Shown one piece after another: positions 49,050-56,791 of a DNA stretch of 64,000 bases. Each line of letters opens with the position of its first letter. The first letter of the stretch is position 1. Source of the stretch: Spirochaetota bacterium (lineage in GTDB: Bacteria > Spirochaetota > UBA12135 > COTS27); assembly GCA_013426755.1 (NCBI GenBank), contig AP019861.1, positions 761,580 to 825,579 of the forward strand, given 5' to 3'. Under the pieces are notes generated by a model. That model was not told where the DNA came from and did not search any database. It saw nothing but the letters and a program-made list of their open reading frames with translations. The position numbers and the translations under genes are program-made.

Positions 49050-49907
49050 TTAATTTCCACGAACATGAACGACAATCTCGCTGATAAGATAGCCAGTTCC
49101 TGAAAGGATAATAACGGCTGGTGTGATGGGAATATTAAGAAGGATGCTGATGATAATACCTAGCCAGAGATAAGCTACATTTAGGAGGATGGAGATAAGT
49201 ATCATCTGCAGCAGTGTTCTAGAACTAAGAGCAGCTGTCGCAGAACTTAACGAGAAAAGAGCAATAATCATAGTAATACCAATAGCCTGGGCTAGTGTGA
49301 CTATTGCAGTGGCTGTAGCAAGAAGGATAAGAAAATAAATTTTTCTAGCAGGAATGTTTTTAAGCGTAGCGTAGGTTGCGTCTATAAATATAATTTTAAG
49401 GTATGAATAGTAGTAGGCTATCAGTAAAGTCGTTAAGATAACGATTATACTGATTAAAAGAATGTCGGTGGTTGTAATAAGAAAGAGGTCTCCAAAGAGA
49501 AGTGTTGAGAGATTAGTTTTGAGTGTATTTGATTTTGCAAGAAAAATGATACCTGCGGCTATTCCTAGCGACCAGAGGAAACTGAGGAGGATATCTTGTT
49601 TGGCGGGATGGTATGTAGCAAAAAATGAGATCAATAACGCTGAGAGAAAAGCAATAAGAAATGCTCCTAGCAGTGGAAAATTAAGCGACATAGCTATTCC
49701 ACCAGCTGTCAGATTAATAAGACTCTCTTCTATAAAAAGACCAAGCGCAATGCCGCCAAATATAGCATGTGATAAACTTCCTGAGATGTAGATCATTCGT
49801 CTAGCAATAATTAGTGTGCCTATCATTCCTGCTAGGAGTCCTATAGGAAAGGCTGCTATGAGTGCTCGTTGTACGAAAGGTTCGCTCAGATAAGACAGCA
49901 ATAACAT
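49050..49907 (-). CDS. znuB: Metal ABC transporter permease (ZnuB type)
   Basis: A 285 aa integral membrane protein of the ABC-3 family with about eight hydrophobic helices and the family features PIGLLAGMIGTLIIARRMIYISGSLSHAIFGG near the N-terminus (an extended block of residues 17-48) and SLSSATAALSSR. Forms the channel for zinc or manganese with the neighbouring ATPase and binding protein. The His-rich binding protein favours zinc. Confidence 0.9.
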   Translation of the reverse strand: MLLLSYLSEPFVQRALIAAFPIGLLAGMIGTLIIARRMIYISGSLSHAIFGGIALGLFIEESLINLTAGGIAMSLNFPLLGAFLIAFLSALLISFFATYHPAKQDILLSFLWSLGIAAGIIFLAKSNTLKTNLSTLLFGDLFLITTTDILLISIIVILTTLLIAYYYSYLKIIFIDATYATLKNIPARKIYFLILLATATAIVTLAQAIGITMIIALFSLSSATAALSSRTLLQMILISILLNVAYLWLGIIISILLNIPITPAVIILSGTGYLISEIVVHVRGN

Positions 49908-50058
49908 TTTAGGGATAGAAATTAAAAAGTGAGTAAGAATTGTGCGACTTTTACTTCGAGTAGCTGCAGGGATTTTATGAGGATTGTTTTATAAGAGCTG
50001 TTTTATGAAGTGTTGTTTTTATGAAATGTTGTTATTTGATGATACTTGGGGTTTGTTT

Positions 50059-50817
50059 TTATTTATTGGGCTTATAATGGGAGTGATTTAGGGGGCGGAG
50101 TTCTGGATTGTAGAGGTATTTTAGTGTTTGATCGTTTAGATTGTGTGGGGCGACTTCGTGGATAGTGTGATTGCAGCAGAAGATTCTATCTGAGAACTGC
50201 GGGGCGACGCTAATATCGTGTGAGATGAAAACAATTGTTTTTTTTTGCGTCCGTAGGTTTTTTAGAATGTCGTAAAACAAGCTTTCGCTTTGTTCGTCTA
50301 GATTAGCAGTAGGTTCATCGAAGAGTAGAATAGGGGGATCATTGACAAGTGCACGTGCAATAAGCATACGCTGGCGTTGTCCTGCTGAGAGCGAGCTAAT
50401 GCTATGATTTTGAAATGTCTCTAATTTTACAGCGGCAAGAGCCTCTAAGGTGCGCTTATTACGGGTCTTACGACTTAGTTCCACGCCCCCTAGGGCAATG
50501 AAATCTTTGACAACAATCGGAAAAGTAGGGTGTTCGAAGGTGCTTTTTTGAAAAACACCATTGATAAGAAATTGTGTTTGAAAAGACGTATTGTTGTAGA
50601 TCTTAATACTCCCATTGGGGCATTTGAGATGTCCTATGAGAAGTAGGAGACACGTTGTCTTTCCACCTCCGTTAGGTCCGATGATAGCTATGCTTTCTCC
50701 TTCATAGATAGTGAAAGTAATGTTTGTTAATGTATTTGTATCAGCACTGGGGTATTTGAATGAAACGTCTTTAAAGCCAATAACTTCTTTCTTTGCTGTT
50801 CGAGTGATAGTTGCCAT
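50059..50817 (-). CDS. znuC: Metal ABC transporter ATP-binding protein (ZnuC type)
   Basis: A 252 aa ATPase with Walker A GPNGGGKTT, the signature LSAGQRQR, Walker B ILLFDEPTANLD and the H-loop FISHD. The sequence and its place between binding protein and permease indicate a zinc/manganese importer. Confidence 0.93.
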   Translation of the reverse strand: MATITRTAKKEVIGFKDVSFKYPSADTNTLTNITFTIYEGESIAIIGPNGGGKTTCLLLLIGHLKCPNGSIKIYNNTSFQTQFLINGVFQKSTFEHPTFPIVVKDFIALGGVELSRKTRNKRTLEALAAVKLETFQNHSISSLSAGQRQRMLIARALVNDPPILLFDEPTANLDEQSESLFYDILKNLRTQKKTIVFISHDISVAPQFSDRIFCCNHTIHEVAPHNLNDQTLKYLYNPELRPLNHSHYKPNK

Positions 50818-50964
50818 TGTCTTAGTAGGAGATTATTTATACTTGTAATAATTTAATCATTTGTTCTTTTAATCTTAAGTTTTTTTTATCTTAAAAACAT
50901 AATTTAAGAAACATGTTTTTAAAGACATATCTTTAAAGACATATCTTTAAAGAGGATACCTTAA

Positions 50965-51032
50965 CTTTAAAGAGCATACCTTAAAAATATATGGCTATAT
51001 GCCAGTTAGGATTTAAAGTATGCTCTTTAAAG
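50965..51032 (-). promoter_or_regulatory. Inverted repeat in the znuA-znuC intercistronic gap
   Basis: Perfect 15-bp arms CTTTAAAGAGCATAC (50965-50979) and GTATGCTCTTTAAAG (51018-51032) enclose 38 nt that include a smaller TGGC/GCCA stem. Two further ACATATCTTTAAAG copies lie next to it at about 50932-50961. In an mRNA from znuA to znuC this would form a stable stem, possibly to limit ATPase/permease expression relative to the binding protein. Confidence 0.55.
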
Positions 51033-51110
51033 TAGAATTGCAGTAACAAATGCCCGTAGTAAAAATTTTTTCTATTGAAAGAGTAGAATTTTTTTCTACT
51101 TAAAACAATG

Positions 51111-52244
51111 TTAAGATTTTTTGAGTTTTTCTAAAACGGTAATGATTTTAGTCAATTCACTGAGAAGGTTTGGTAGGGCGGGATTAATCTCAACAACGGG
51201 CAAAGACTGAGAAGTTGTAGCTTTGTATTGTTTCTGAATGAAATTAAGTGTGGATGTTTCGTGTGGTGTGACTACTAAGAGTGGAGGTGCTGCCTGTGAT
51301 TTAATACGTGTCAAGAAAGATTTAATTTCTCTGGGCGTAGGCGCTTCGTGGTTACGATTATTGAGTGAAACAACCTTTAATCCAGTGGAATGATAACGGT
51401 CGGCTAAGTAAAATAGTAAAGGATGCAGTGTGTAAAGGGTACTCTTATTTTTTACAAGCGTAGACTTAAAGCGTTTATCTAGTTTTTTGACTTCATTATC
51501 AATAACCACTAGGTTTTTTTGATAATATTTCTTATATTGGGGATGATATTCTATGAGTGTATCTGCAATTAAATCAGCTATTTTTTTATAATGGATAGGG
51601 TCTATCCAGAAATGGACATTTTCTGCGTGATCATGGCTCTCTTCTGCATGATCATGGCTTTCTTCTGCGTGATCATGACTTTCTTCTGCATCATCATGTC
51701 CGTTTTTCTTATGGTCTGAGGTCTCTTTTTCATGAGATTCTACGTGATGGTCGCTATCGTTTATGCTATGCGCGTCATCTGAGAAGATAGATTGAAGTGA
51801 GACGACACGGATCTCTGGGTGGGAAGTCCTTATTTTCTTAAGTAGAGGAGTTTCTACTTCTAATCCAATACTGAAATAAAGATTGCAGTCGTAGAATTCT
51901 TTCAATTTTTGCGGTGTAACACTGAAAAAATGTGGATCATCGGTGGCTTTAAAAAGACTGCTAGAGGTCACGTAGGAACGAGTGGTTCGTTTCTCAGGCA
52001 GGCGACTAATTGTTTTGATAAGGTGATCAATTACTGGAATAGGACTACTTATATTAAGTTTTGTGTTAGTTTTTGGGTTGCTGTGATCGACAGCCGCTAG
52101 TTTTAAATTGACGTTAGCAGCCACTTGATTATCATTCCGTGCTAAAACAATGTTATTAACATTGAATAGTAGTGATAAAAAGACAATGTAAACCTGTATT
52201 TTTAGATAGAATTGTATTTTTGGGATTGGTGAGCTATTTTTCAT
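51111..52244 (-). CDS. znuA: Zinc ABC transporter substrate-binding protein ZnuA
   Basis: A 377 aa exported metal receptor: signal peptide (about residues 1-35, ending near NNIVLA), the family core NLYFSIGLEVETPLLKK, a His/Asp/Glu-rich loop and VHFWIDP with the second metal His. The loop contains three HDHAEES repeats (24-bp or 21-bp DNA units, about 51622-51690), typical of zinc-specific members. YTLHPLLFYLADRYHSTGL and VTPHETSTL supply further likely ligands. First gene of znuACB, about 340 bp below the nearest promoter. Confidence 0.92.
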   Translation of the reverse strand: MKNSSPIPKIQFYLKIQVYIVFLSLLFNVNNIVLARNDNQVAANVNLKLAAVDHSNPKTNTKLNISSPIPVIDHLIKTISRLPEKRTTRSYVTSSSLFKATDDPHFFSVTPQKLKEFYDCNLYFSIGLEVETPLLKKIRTSHPEIRVVSLQSIFSDDAHSINDSDHHVESHEKETSDHKKNGHDDAEESHDHAEESHDHAEESHDHAENVHFWIDPIHYKKIADLIADTLIEYHPQYKKYYQKNLVVIDNEVKKLDKRFKSTLVKNKSTLYTLHPLLFYLADRYHSTGLKVVSLNNRNHEAPTPREIKSFLTRIKSQAAPPLLVVTPHETSTLNFIQKQYKATTSQSLPVVEINPALPNLLSELTKIITVLEKLKKS

Positions 52245-52588
52245 AAATTATACCTTCTTCATATGGTAGCTTCTTATAGTAGGATATTTTAATGGTTCAA
52301 TAGGATTACTTTAGATTGAGATTTGATTGAGATTCGATTGAGATTTAATTGATATTTGATTGGAGATTTATAAATTGGGTGGTGAACAGTATAAATAATG
52401 AATAATAAGTAGTGAATAATAAGTAATATAAGTAGTGAGTAATATAAGTAGTGAGTAATATAAGTAGTGAGTAATATAAGTAGTGAGTAATATAAGTAGT
52501 GAGTAATATAAGTAATGAATAATATAGGTGCTTCTGGATGAATTAAAAAAAATTGTATAATCTCTCTCTGTAAGTACTATTTAGTAAT

Positions 52589-52617
52589 ATTATAACATGT
52601 TACAGTGTAACAGTCAA
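52589..52617 (-). promoter_or_regulatory. znuA proximal promoter with palindrome in the spacer
   Basis: On the minus strand: -35 TTGACT (52617-52612), a 17-bp spacer, and -10 TATAAT (52594-52589), close to sigma-70 consensus. The perfect palindrome TGTTACA-C-TGTAACA (52598-52612) fills the spacer, an ideal place for a repressor. A Zur/Fur-type metal regulator is the obvious guess given znuA downstream; no regulator gene is seen here. Confidence 0.7.
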
Positions 52618-52861
52618 CCTATTGTTTAATTAATTTAATCGTATAAGTGATGAATAGTACAAGTGATGTATTGAGATTAATATTTGATTGAGATTTATAA
52701 ATTGAGTGATGAACAGTATAAGCAATGAGTAGTATAAGCAATGAGTAATAAGTAGTTAGTAATATAGGTAATGTAGTGATACAAGCAATGAGTAATACAA
52801 GTGCTTCTGGATGGATTGAAAAAATTTGTATAATCTCTTTTTGCAAGTACTATTTAGTAAT

Positions 52862-52890
52862 ATTATAACATGTTACAGTGTAACAATCAA
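52862..52890 (-). promoter_or_regulatory. znuA distal promoter copy with the same palindrome
   Basis: TTGATT (52890-52885), an identical 17-bp spacer and TATAAT (52867-52862), with the palindrome at 52871-52885. The core from -10 to spacer is identical to the proximal copy 273 bp away, although flanking repeats have drifted. Confidence 0.65.
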
Positions 52891-52914
52891 CGCATTTATT
52901 TATCAATTTTTATA

Positions 52915-53640
52915 AATTTAGGTGTGCTATTATAAATTGAGGTGTATTATTATGAATTGGGGTGTGTTTTTGTGAATTGAGGTGTGTATTATTATGCATT
53001 GGAATGTATTATTATGAATTAAGATGTGTGTTATTATGAAATTGAAGTGTGTTTTTGTGAATTAGAGTGTGTGTTATTATGAAATTGGAGTGTGTTATTG
53101 TGAATTGGGGTATGTGTTATTATGAAATTGAAGTGTGTTTTTGTGAATTGGGATGTGTGTTATTATGAAATTGAAGTGTGTTTTTGTGAATTGAGATGTG
53201 TATTATTATGAATTGGAGTGTGTTATTGTGAATTGGGGTGTGCTGTTATGAATTGGGGTGTGTGTTATTATGAAATTGAAGTGTGTTATTGTGAATTAGG
53301 GTGTGTGTTATTATGAAATTGAAGTGTATTATTATGAATTGGAGTGTGTTTTTGTGAATTGGGGTATGTGTTATTATGAAATTGAAGTGTGTTATTGTGA
53401 ATTAGGGTGTGTGTTATTATGAAATTGAAGTGTATTATTATGAATTGGAGTGTGTTATTGTGAATTGGGGTGTGTTATTATGAAATTGAAGTGTGTTATT
53501 GTGAATTGAGGTGTGCCGTTATGAATTGAGGTGTGCTGTTATGAATTGAGGTGTGTGTTATTATGAAATTGAAGTATGTTTTTGTGAATTGAGGTGTGCT
53601 TTTGTGAATTGAGAGATGTATTGGAGTACGCCCCATTTAT
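52915..53640. repeat. C-poor tandem repeat array (GTGTGTTATTATGAA family)
   Basis: About 720 bp of degenerate copies of units of 15-35 bp alternating TGAATTGGGGTGTG and TTATTATGAAATTGAAGTGTG. The + strand is nearly free of C throughout. No gene. Longer super-repeats (for example around 53255-53345 and 53365-53450) show that blocks were duplicated as well as single units. Confidence 0.85.
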
Positions 53641-53674
53641 GAATTGAAAGGGTACTGCTCGCTAGATAGGAATT

Positions 53675-53755
53675 AACAAGAAACCCCATCTGATATGCTC
53701 ATTAAACCCTATCTGATATGCTCATTAAACCCTATCTGACATGCTCATTAGATAG
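53675..53755. repeat. Three 27-bp repeats
   Basis: Three nearly perfect copies of AACCCTATCTGATATGCTCA plus TTAA. They are flanked by GCTAGATAGGAATTAA and TTAGATAGGAATAAA, so the set is bounded by a longer direct repeat. Confidence 0.8.
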
Positions 53756-53879
53756 GAATAAATAAAAAATATTGTAAATGATTCAATCTCAAGATGTTTT
53801 ATAAATAGTTATGAAATTTAATAATATTCCGTTATTGGTAATAGTGATGACAAGATATTTGTAAATATTTTGATAAAAA

Positions 53880-54075
53880 GTTGAGACTTTGAGCTTTCTA
53901 TGTTGAGATTCTGAGCTTTTTATATTGAGATTCTGAGCTTTTTACATTGGGATTCTGAGCTTTTTATATTGAGATTCTGAGTTTTTTATATTGAGATTCT
54001 AAACTTTTTATATTGAGATTTTGAGTTTTATATTGAGATTTTGAACTTTATGTTGAGATTCTAGGTTTTTTATGT
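53880..54075. repeat. Repeat of about 23 bp (TTGAGATTCTGAGCTTTTTATA)
   Basis: About eight copies that decay from left to right. The unit reads the same family throughout and is not found elsewhere in the window. Confidence 0.8.
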
Positions 54076-54137
54076 ATTGAGTTTTTGACTTATCGTAGAT
54101 TCGATTTGGGCGGAATGATTTTTCTGTAAACACATTT

Positions 54138-54780
54138 CAGAAAATAGTTTCCGGGATAGGAAATAATGAAAATTGAGTGGCTAGTATACGCATAACGAGA
54201 TAGAATAAATAGTACGTAGCACAATAAGACATCTCAGAAAATAGTTTCTGAGATAGGAAATAATGAAAATTGAGTGGCTAGTATACGCATAACGAGATAG
54301 ATAAACAGTACGTAGCACAATAACACATCTCAGAAAATAGTTTCTGAGATAGGAAATAATGAAAATTGAGTGGCTAGTATACGCACAACGAGATAGATAA
54401 ACAGTACGTAGCACAATAAGACATCTCAGAAAATAGTTTCCGGGATAGGAAATAATGAAAATTGAGTGGCTAGTATACGCATAACGAGATAGAATAAATA
54501 GTACGTAGCACAATAAGACATCTCAGAAAATAGTTTCTGAGATAGGAAATAATGAAAATTGAGTGGCTAGCATACGCATAACGAGATGGATAAACAGTAC
54601 GTAGCACAATAAGACATCTTAGAAAATAGTTTCTGGGATAGGAAGTAATGAAAATTGAGTGGCTAGTATACGCATAACGAGATAGATAAACAGTACGTAG
54701 CACAATAACACATCTCAGAAAATAGTTTCTGAGATAGGAAATAATGAAAATTGAGTGGCTAGCATACGCATAATGCAGTA
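54138..54780. repeat. Array of seven 96-97 bp repeats, each with a hairpin
   Basis: The phrase CAGAAAATAGTTTC (or one-base variants) starts at 54138, 54235, 54331, 54427, 54524, 54620 and 54716. Each unit has an inverted repeat, ATCTCAGAAA-ATAG-TTTCTGAGAT, perfect in several copies, followed by a conserved stretch of about 70 bp that contains TGGCTAGTATACGCATAACG. The array ends about 50 bp before the start of the next gene. Confidence 0.9.
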
Positions 54781-54830
54781 CATAAATAGTGCGATAGACA
54801 AATAGTGGGCAGCATAATAACTAATCATGC

Positions 54831-56474
54831 ATGAGTTGGGTATTTTGGAGCAAAAAGAGGTGTGATGCCGTGATAAAAATACACTCAAAAGGTATTAACT
54901 TGTCTATTTTTAGCAGAAAATTGCTTAGCAAAAGTTTGCTTAGTAAAAGTTCGCTTGGCAGAGGTTTGTTCTTAGGATGCTGTGGGATTTTGGGTAGTTT
55001 AGCAATTTTAATAACAAGCTGCACAGGTAATAAAACTCCCAGTAAAGAAGCCCCCGCAGAAACTAAAGAAACCGCAGCGGTAACAGAAGATAGCAACTTA
55101 GCAGCGAACAAAGGAGTTATAAATCTTAATCCATTGCCCGATAATTTTTTTGAAAAAGTAACCGATGCTAATGCCAATACCAATACAAATACCATTGCCA
55201 ACAAGGATAAAAGTAATTTAGCAGGCAATACGTCGTATGCTAACACGGCTACTTCTACAGAAAAACAACTGCCCCCTTCACCAGCCAATTCTCTACCCTA
55301 TTCAAATGCAAGCGACAAAGACACTTCCAAGTATCACAGTGATCCAGTCTCCGGTTTGGATAAACTTACAGAACGTTCTAATCGCCTAAGTAGTCTCAAT
55401 GATAACACAACTGTACAAAAAATTGCTTCTGCAGACAATCCACCAGATAAACTACTTCGCATAGCAGAAGTTCCCGCACTCACAAAAAATCGCACAACCA
55501 CGTATTCACAAAATGGCGTCCCCATCATCAGAAGAACAAAAAGTAAGAACGCAGTCGCCAACCGCACCTCGCCGCACCCTTCATTATCACAGGTGAAGCA
55601 ACTCTATAAACAAAAAAAATATCGCACCCTAACTCAATACGTCTTCACAGCAGAAGAACTTCCGCAATTGTACTATAAAGCAAGTGCTTATTTCCAATTA
55701 GCACGGCGCTATAAGACGACAACACGTCAACAAATCGAATTTGTCAAATATAGCAAATATCTCTACAACAGGATAGCAGAAACCACACGCGACCCAACTC
55801 TCAAAGGACGCTCGCTCTTATGGCTAGCAGTGCTTAAATTGAGATTTCCTGCCTGGAACGAAGACCTAGAACAGCAACTCGCCCCATTGATCTATATTCA
55901 AAGAAAACTCAAAAATTCACGGGTCTATAACGATTCACTGCTTTACTCAGCATTCGTTTATGAAAGCCATCGTCGTTACGCTAAAGCCTACGATTATTAT
56001 AGGAAACTAGGACAAACACAAATAGATGATTGGGTTTATGACGATAAAATCAGTAAATTTACAAATCCTAAACGTGCGTCACAGTGGTATCTAGAAAGAC
56101 TTGAAGCAAGACGATTAGACCAATTAAACGCTCCGTTAAGTAACTTAGCCATTCCAACTAAGCCCACCCCTCCTAACGCAACAACTCAGAAAAATAAATC
56201 ATCCACAGCAAACACACCACTTCCCAATAAATCCACACCGAATACACAGCCACTGCCCACCTCCTCATCACAGCAACCTATCTCAAAGACAACTAAATCC
56301 AGCACAGAAAATAACTCCTCAGTCACGCCAAACGAAGAAACACTAGCCACCAAATTAGAAGAGATAGTCGATTTTACAGAATTTTCTGAAGAACCTACGC
56401 CTCCCCCCACTACCTCAGATAATAACGACAACAAAGAACAAAACACAGAACCAGACAGCTTCACGTTTGATTGA
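54831..56474 (+). CDS. Lipoprotein with TPR-like helical region, function unknown
   Basis: A 547 aa protein. A long N-terminal stretch leads to a hydrophobic segment and lipobox LITS-C64, so the mature protein is probably a lipoprotein. The start is uncertain, since 54831 lacks a Shine-Dalgarno. Residues 30-42 are short LLSKS repeats. Residues about 65-245 are Thr/Asn/Ser/Lys-rich linker. Residues about 250-430 have helical TPR-like pairs (LYYKASAYFQLARRY, LLYSAFVYESHRRYAKAYDY). The last 110 residues are Pro/Thr/Asn/Glu-rich. TPR lipoproteins often serve in envelope assembly; I cannot assign a role. Confidence 0.65.
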   Translation: MSWVFWSKKRCDAVIKIHSKGINLSIFSRKLLSKSLLSKSSLGRGLFLGCCGILGSLAILITSCTGNKTPSKEAPAETKETAAVTEDSNLAANKGVINLNPLPDNFFEKVTDANANTNTNTIANKDKSNLAGNTSYANTATSTEKQLPPSPANSLPYSNASDKDTSKYHSDPVSGLDKLTERSNRLSSLNDNTTVQKIASADNPPDKLLRIAEVPALTKNRTTTYSQNGVPIIRRTKSKNAVANRTSPHPSLSQVKQLYKQKKYRTLTQYVFTAEELPQLYYKASAYFQLARRYKTTTRQQIEFVKYSKYLYNRIAETTRDPTLKGRSLLWLAVLKLRFPAWNEDLEQQLAPLIYIQRKLKNSRVYNDSLLYSAFVYESHRRYAKAYDYYRKLGQTQIDDWVYDDKISKFTNPKRASQWYLERLEARRLDQLNAPLSNLAIPTKPTPPNATTQKNKSSTANTPLPNKSTPNTQPLPTSSSQQPISKTTKSSTENNSSVTPNEETLATKLEEIVDFTEFSEEPTPPPTTSDNNDNKEQNTEPDSFTFD

Positions 56475-56791
56475 TTGTAATTTTAATCTTTATAAAAATT
56501 AAATGTTAATAAAAACAATATGACTTATCAAATCATTTATCAAATGCTACGGATAACAGAAAAAACAAAATGGTTAATCGTATGGCTAAAATTACGCCTT
56601 ATTCACCGACGCATGCAGCAGACCCAGGGACGTCTTAGCAGAGCCTCCTTACGTATCAATACGTACTTGACGCATTCAGAAGAAAACCGCTTTTAGACCC
56701 CACCTTTAGTAGAGATCTATCACCAAAGTAGCTGCAGAATTATCCACTAAGTTTATTCTTAGCGAGGTAATTCTGTCATTCTCTACTATTT
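56475..56791. other. Convergent spacer with nested hairpin element
   Basis: A 317 bp gap with higher GC than other gaps and no tandem repeat. A short open stretch (from about 56569, MVNRMAKITPYSP...) stops after about 22 codons, so no gene is supported. ACGTATCAATACGT near 56651 is a small palindrome. The 3' part holds the nested hairpin listed separately. Confidence 0.5.
56708..56787. terminator. Three-tier nested hairpin, possible bidirectional terminator or structured RNA
   Basis: Nested complementary pairs: AGTAGAGA (56708-56715) with TCTCTACT (56780-56787); CAGAATTA (56735-56742) with TAATTCTG (56768-56775); CTAAG (56747-56751) with CTTAG (56758-56762). It lies between the ends of two convergent genes. 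Confidence 0.4.

Larger units (their letters stand above)
52245..52920. repeat. znuA upstream region with a duplicated promoter block of about 270 bp
   Basis: Two homologous blocks (about 52300-52620 and 52620-52893) each run, in the same order, TTGAGATT repeats, TTTATAAATTGGGTGGTGAA, AGTATAAGTAGTGAG-type repeats, GTGCTTCTGGATG and a TATAAT promoter with palindrome. In the first block an AGTAGTGAGTAATATA unit of 16-17 bp is repeated about seven times (about 52395-52520). Confidence 0.75.

Noticed and set aside
52619..52846. Small hydrophobic gene (75 aa, minus strand) in the znuA upstream region
   Set aside because: It starts at TTG, is built from the repeat units of the duplicated promoter block, and has no ribosome-binding site.
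54181..54703. Repetitive minus-strand open frames with YAYTSHSIFIISY-type peptides
   Set aside because: They are shadows of the hairpin repeat array; period and content follow the DNA repeat.
54138..54780. CRISPR array
   Set aside because: The whole 96-97 bp unit is conserved, with no variable spacers, and no cas gene is near.
56569..56640. Short gene MVNRMAKITPYSP in the convergent gap
   Set aside because: Stops after about 22 codons, with no Shine-Dalgarno and no recognisable family.
56739..56750. DnaA box / replication origin
   Set aside because: Only one near-match (ATTATCCACT), no cluster and no dnaA or dnaN nearby.
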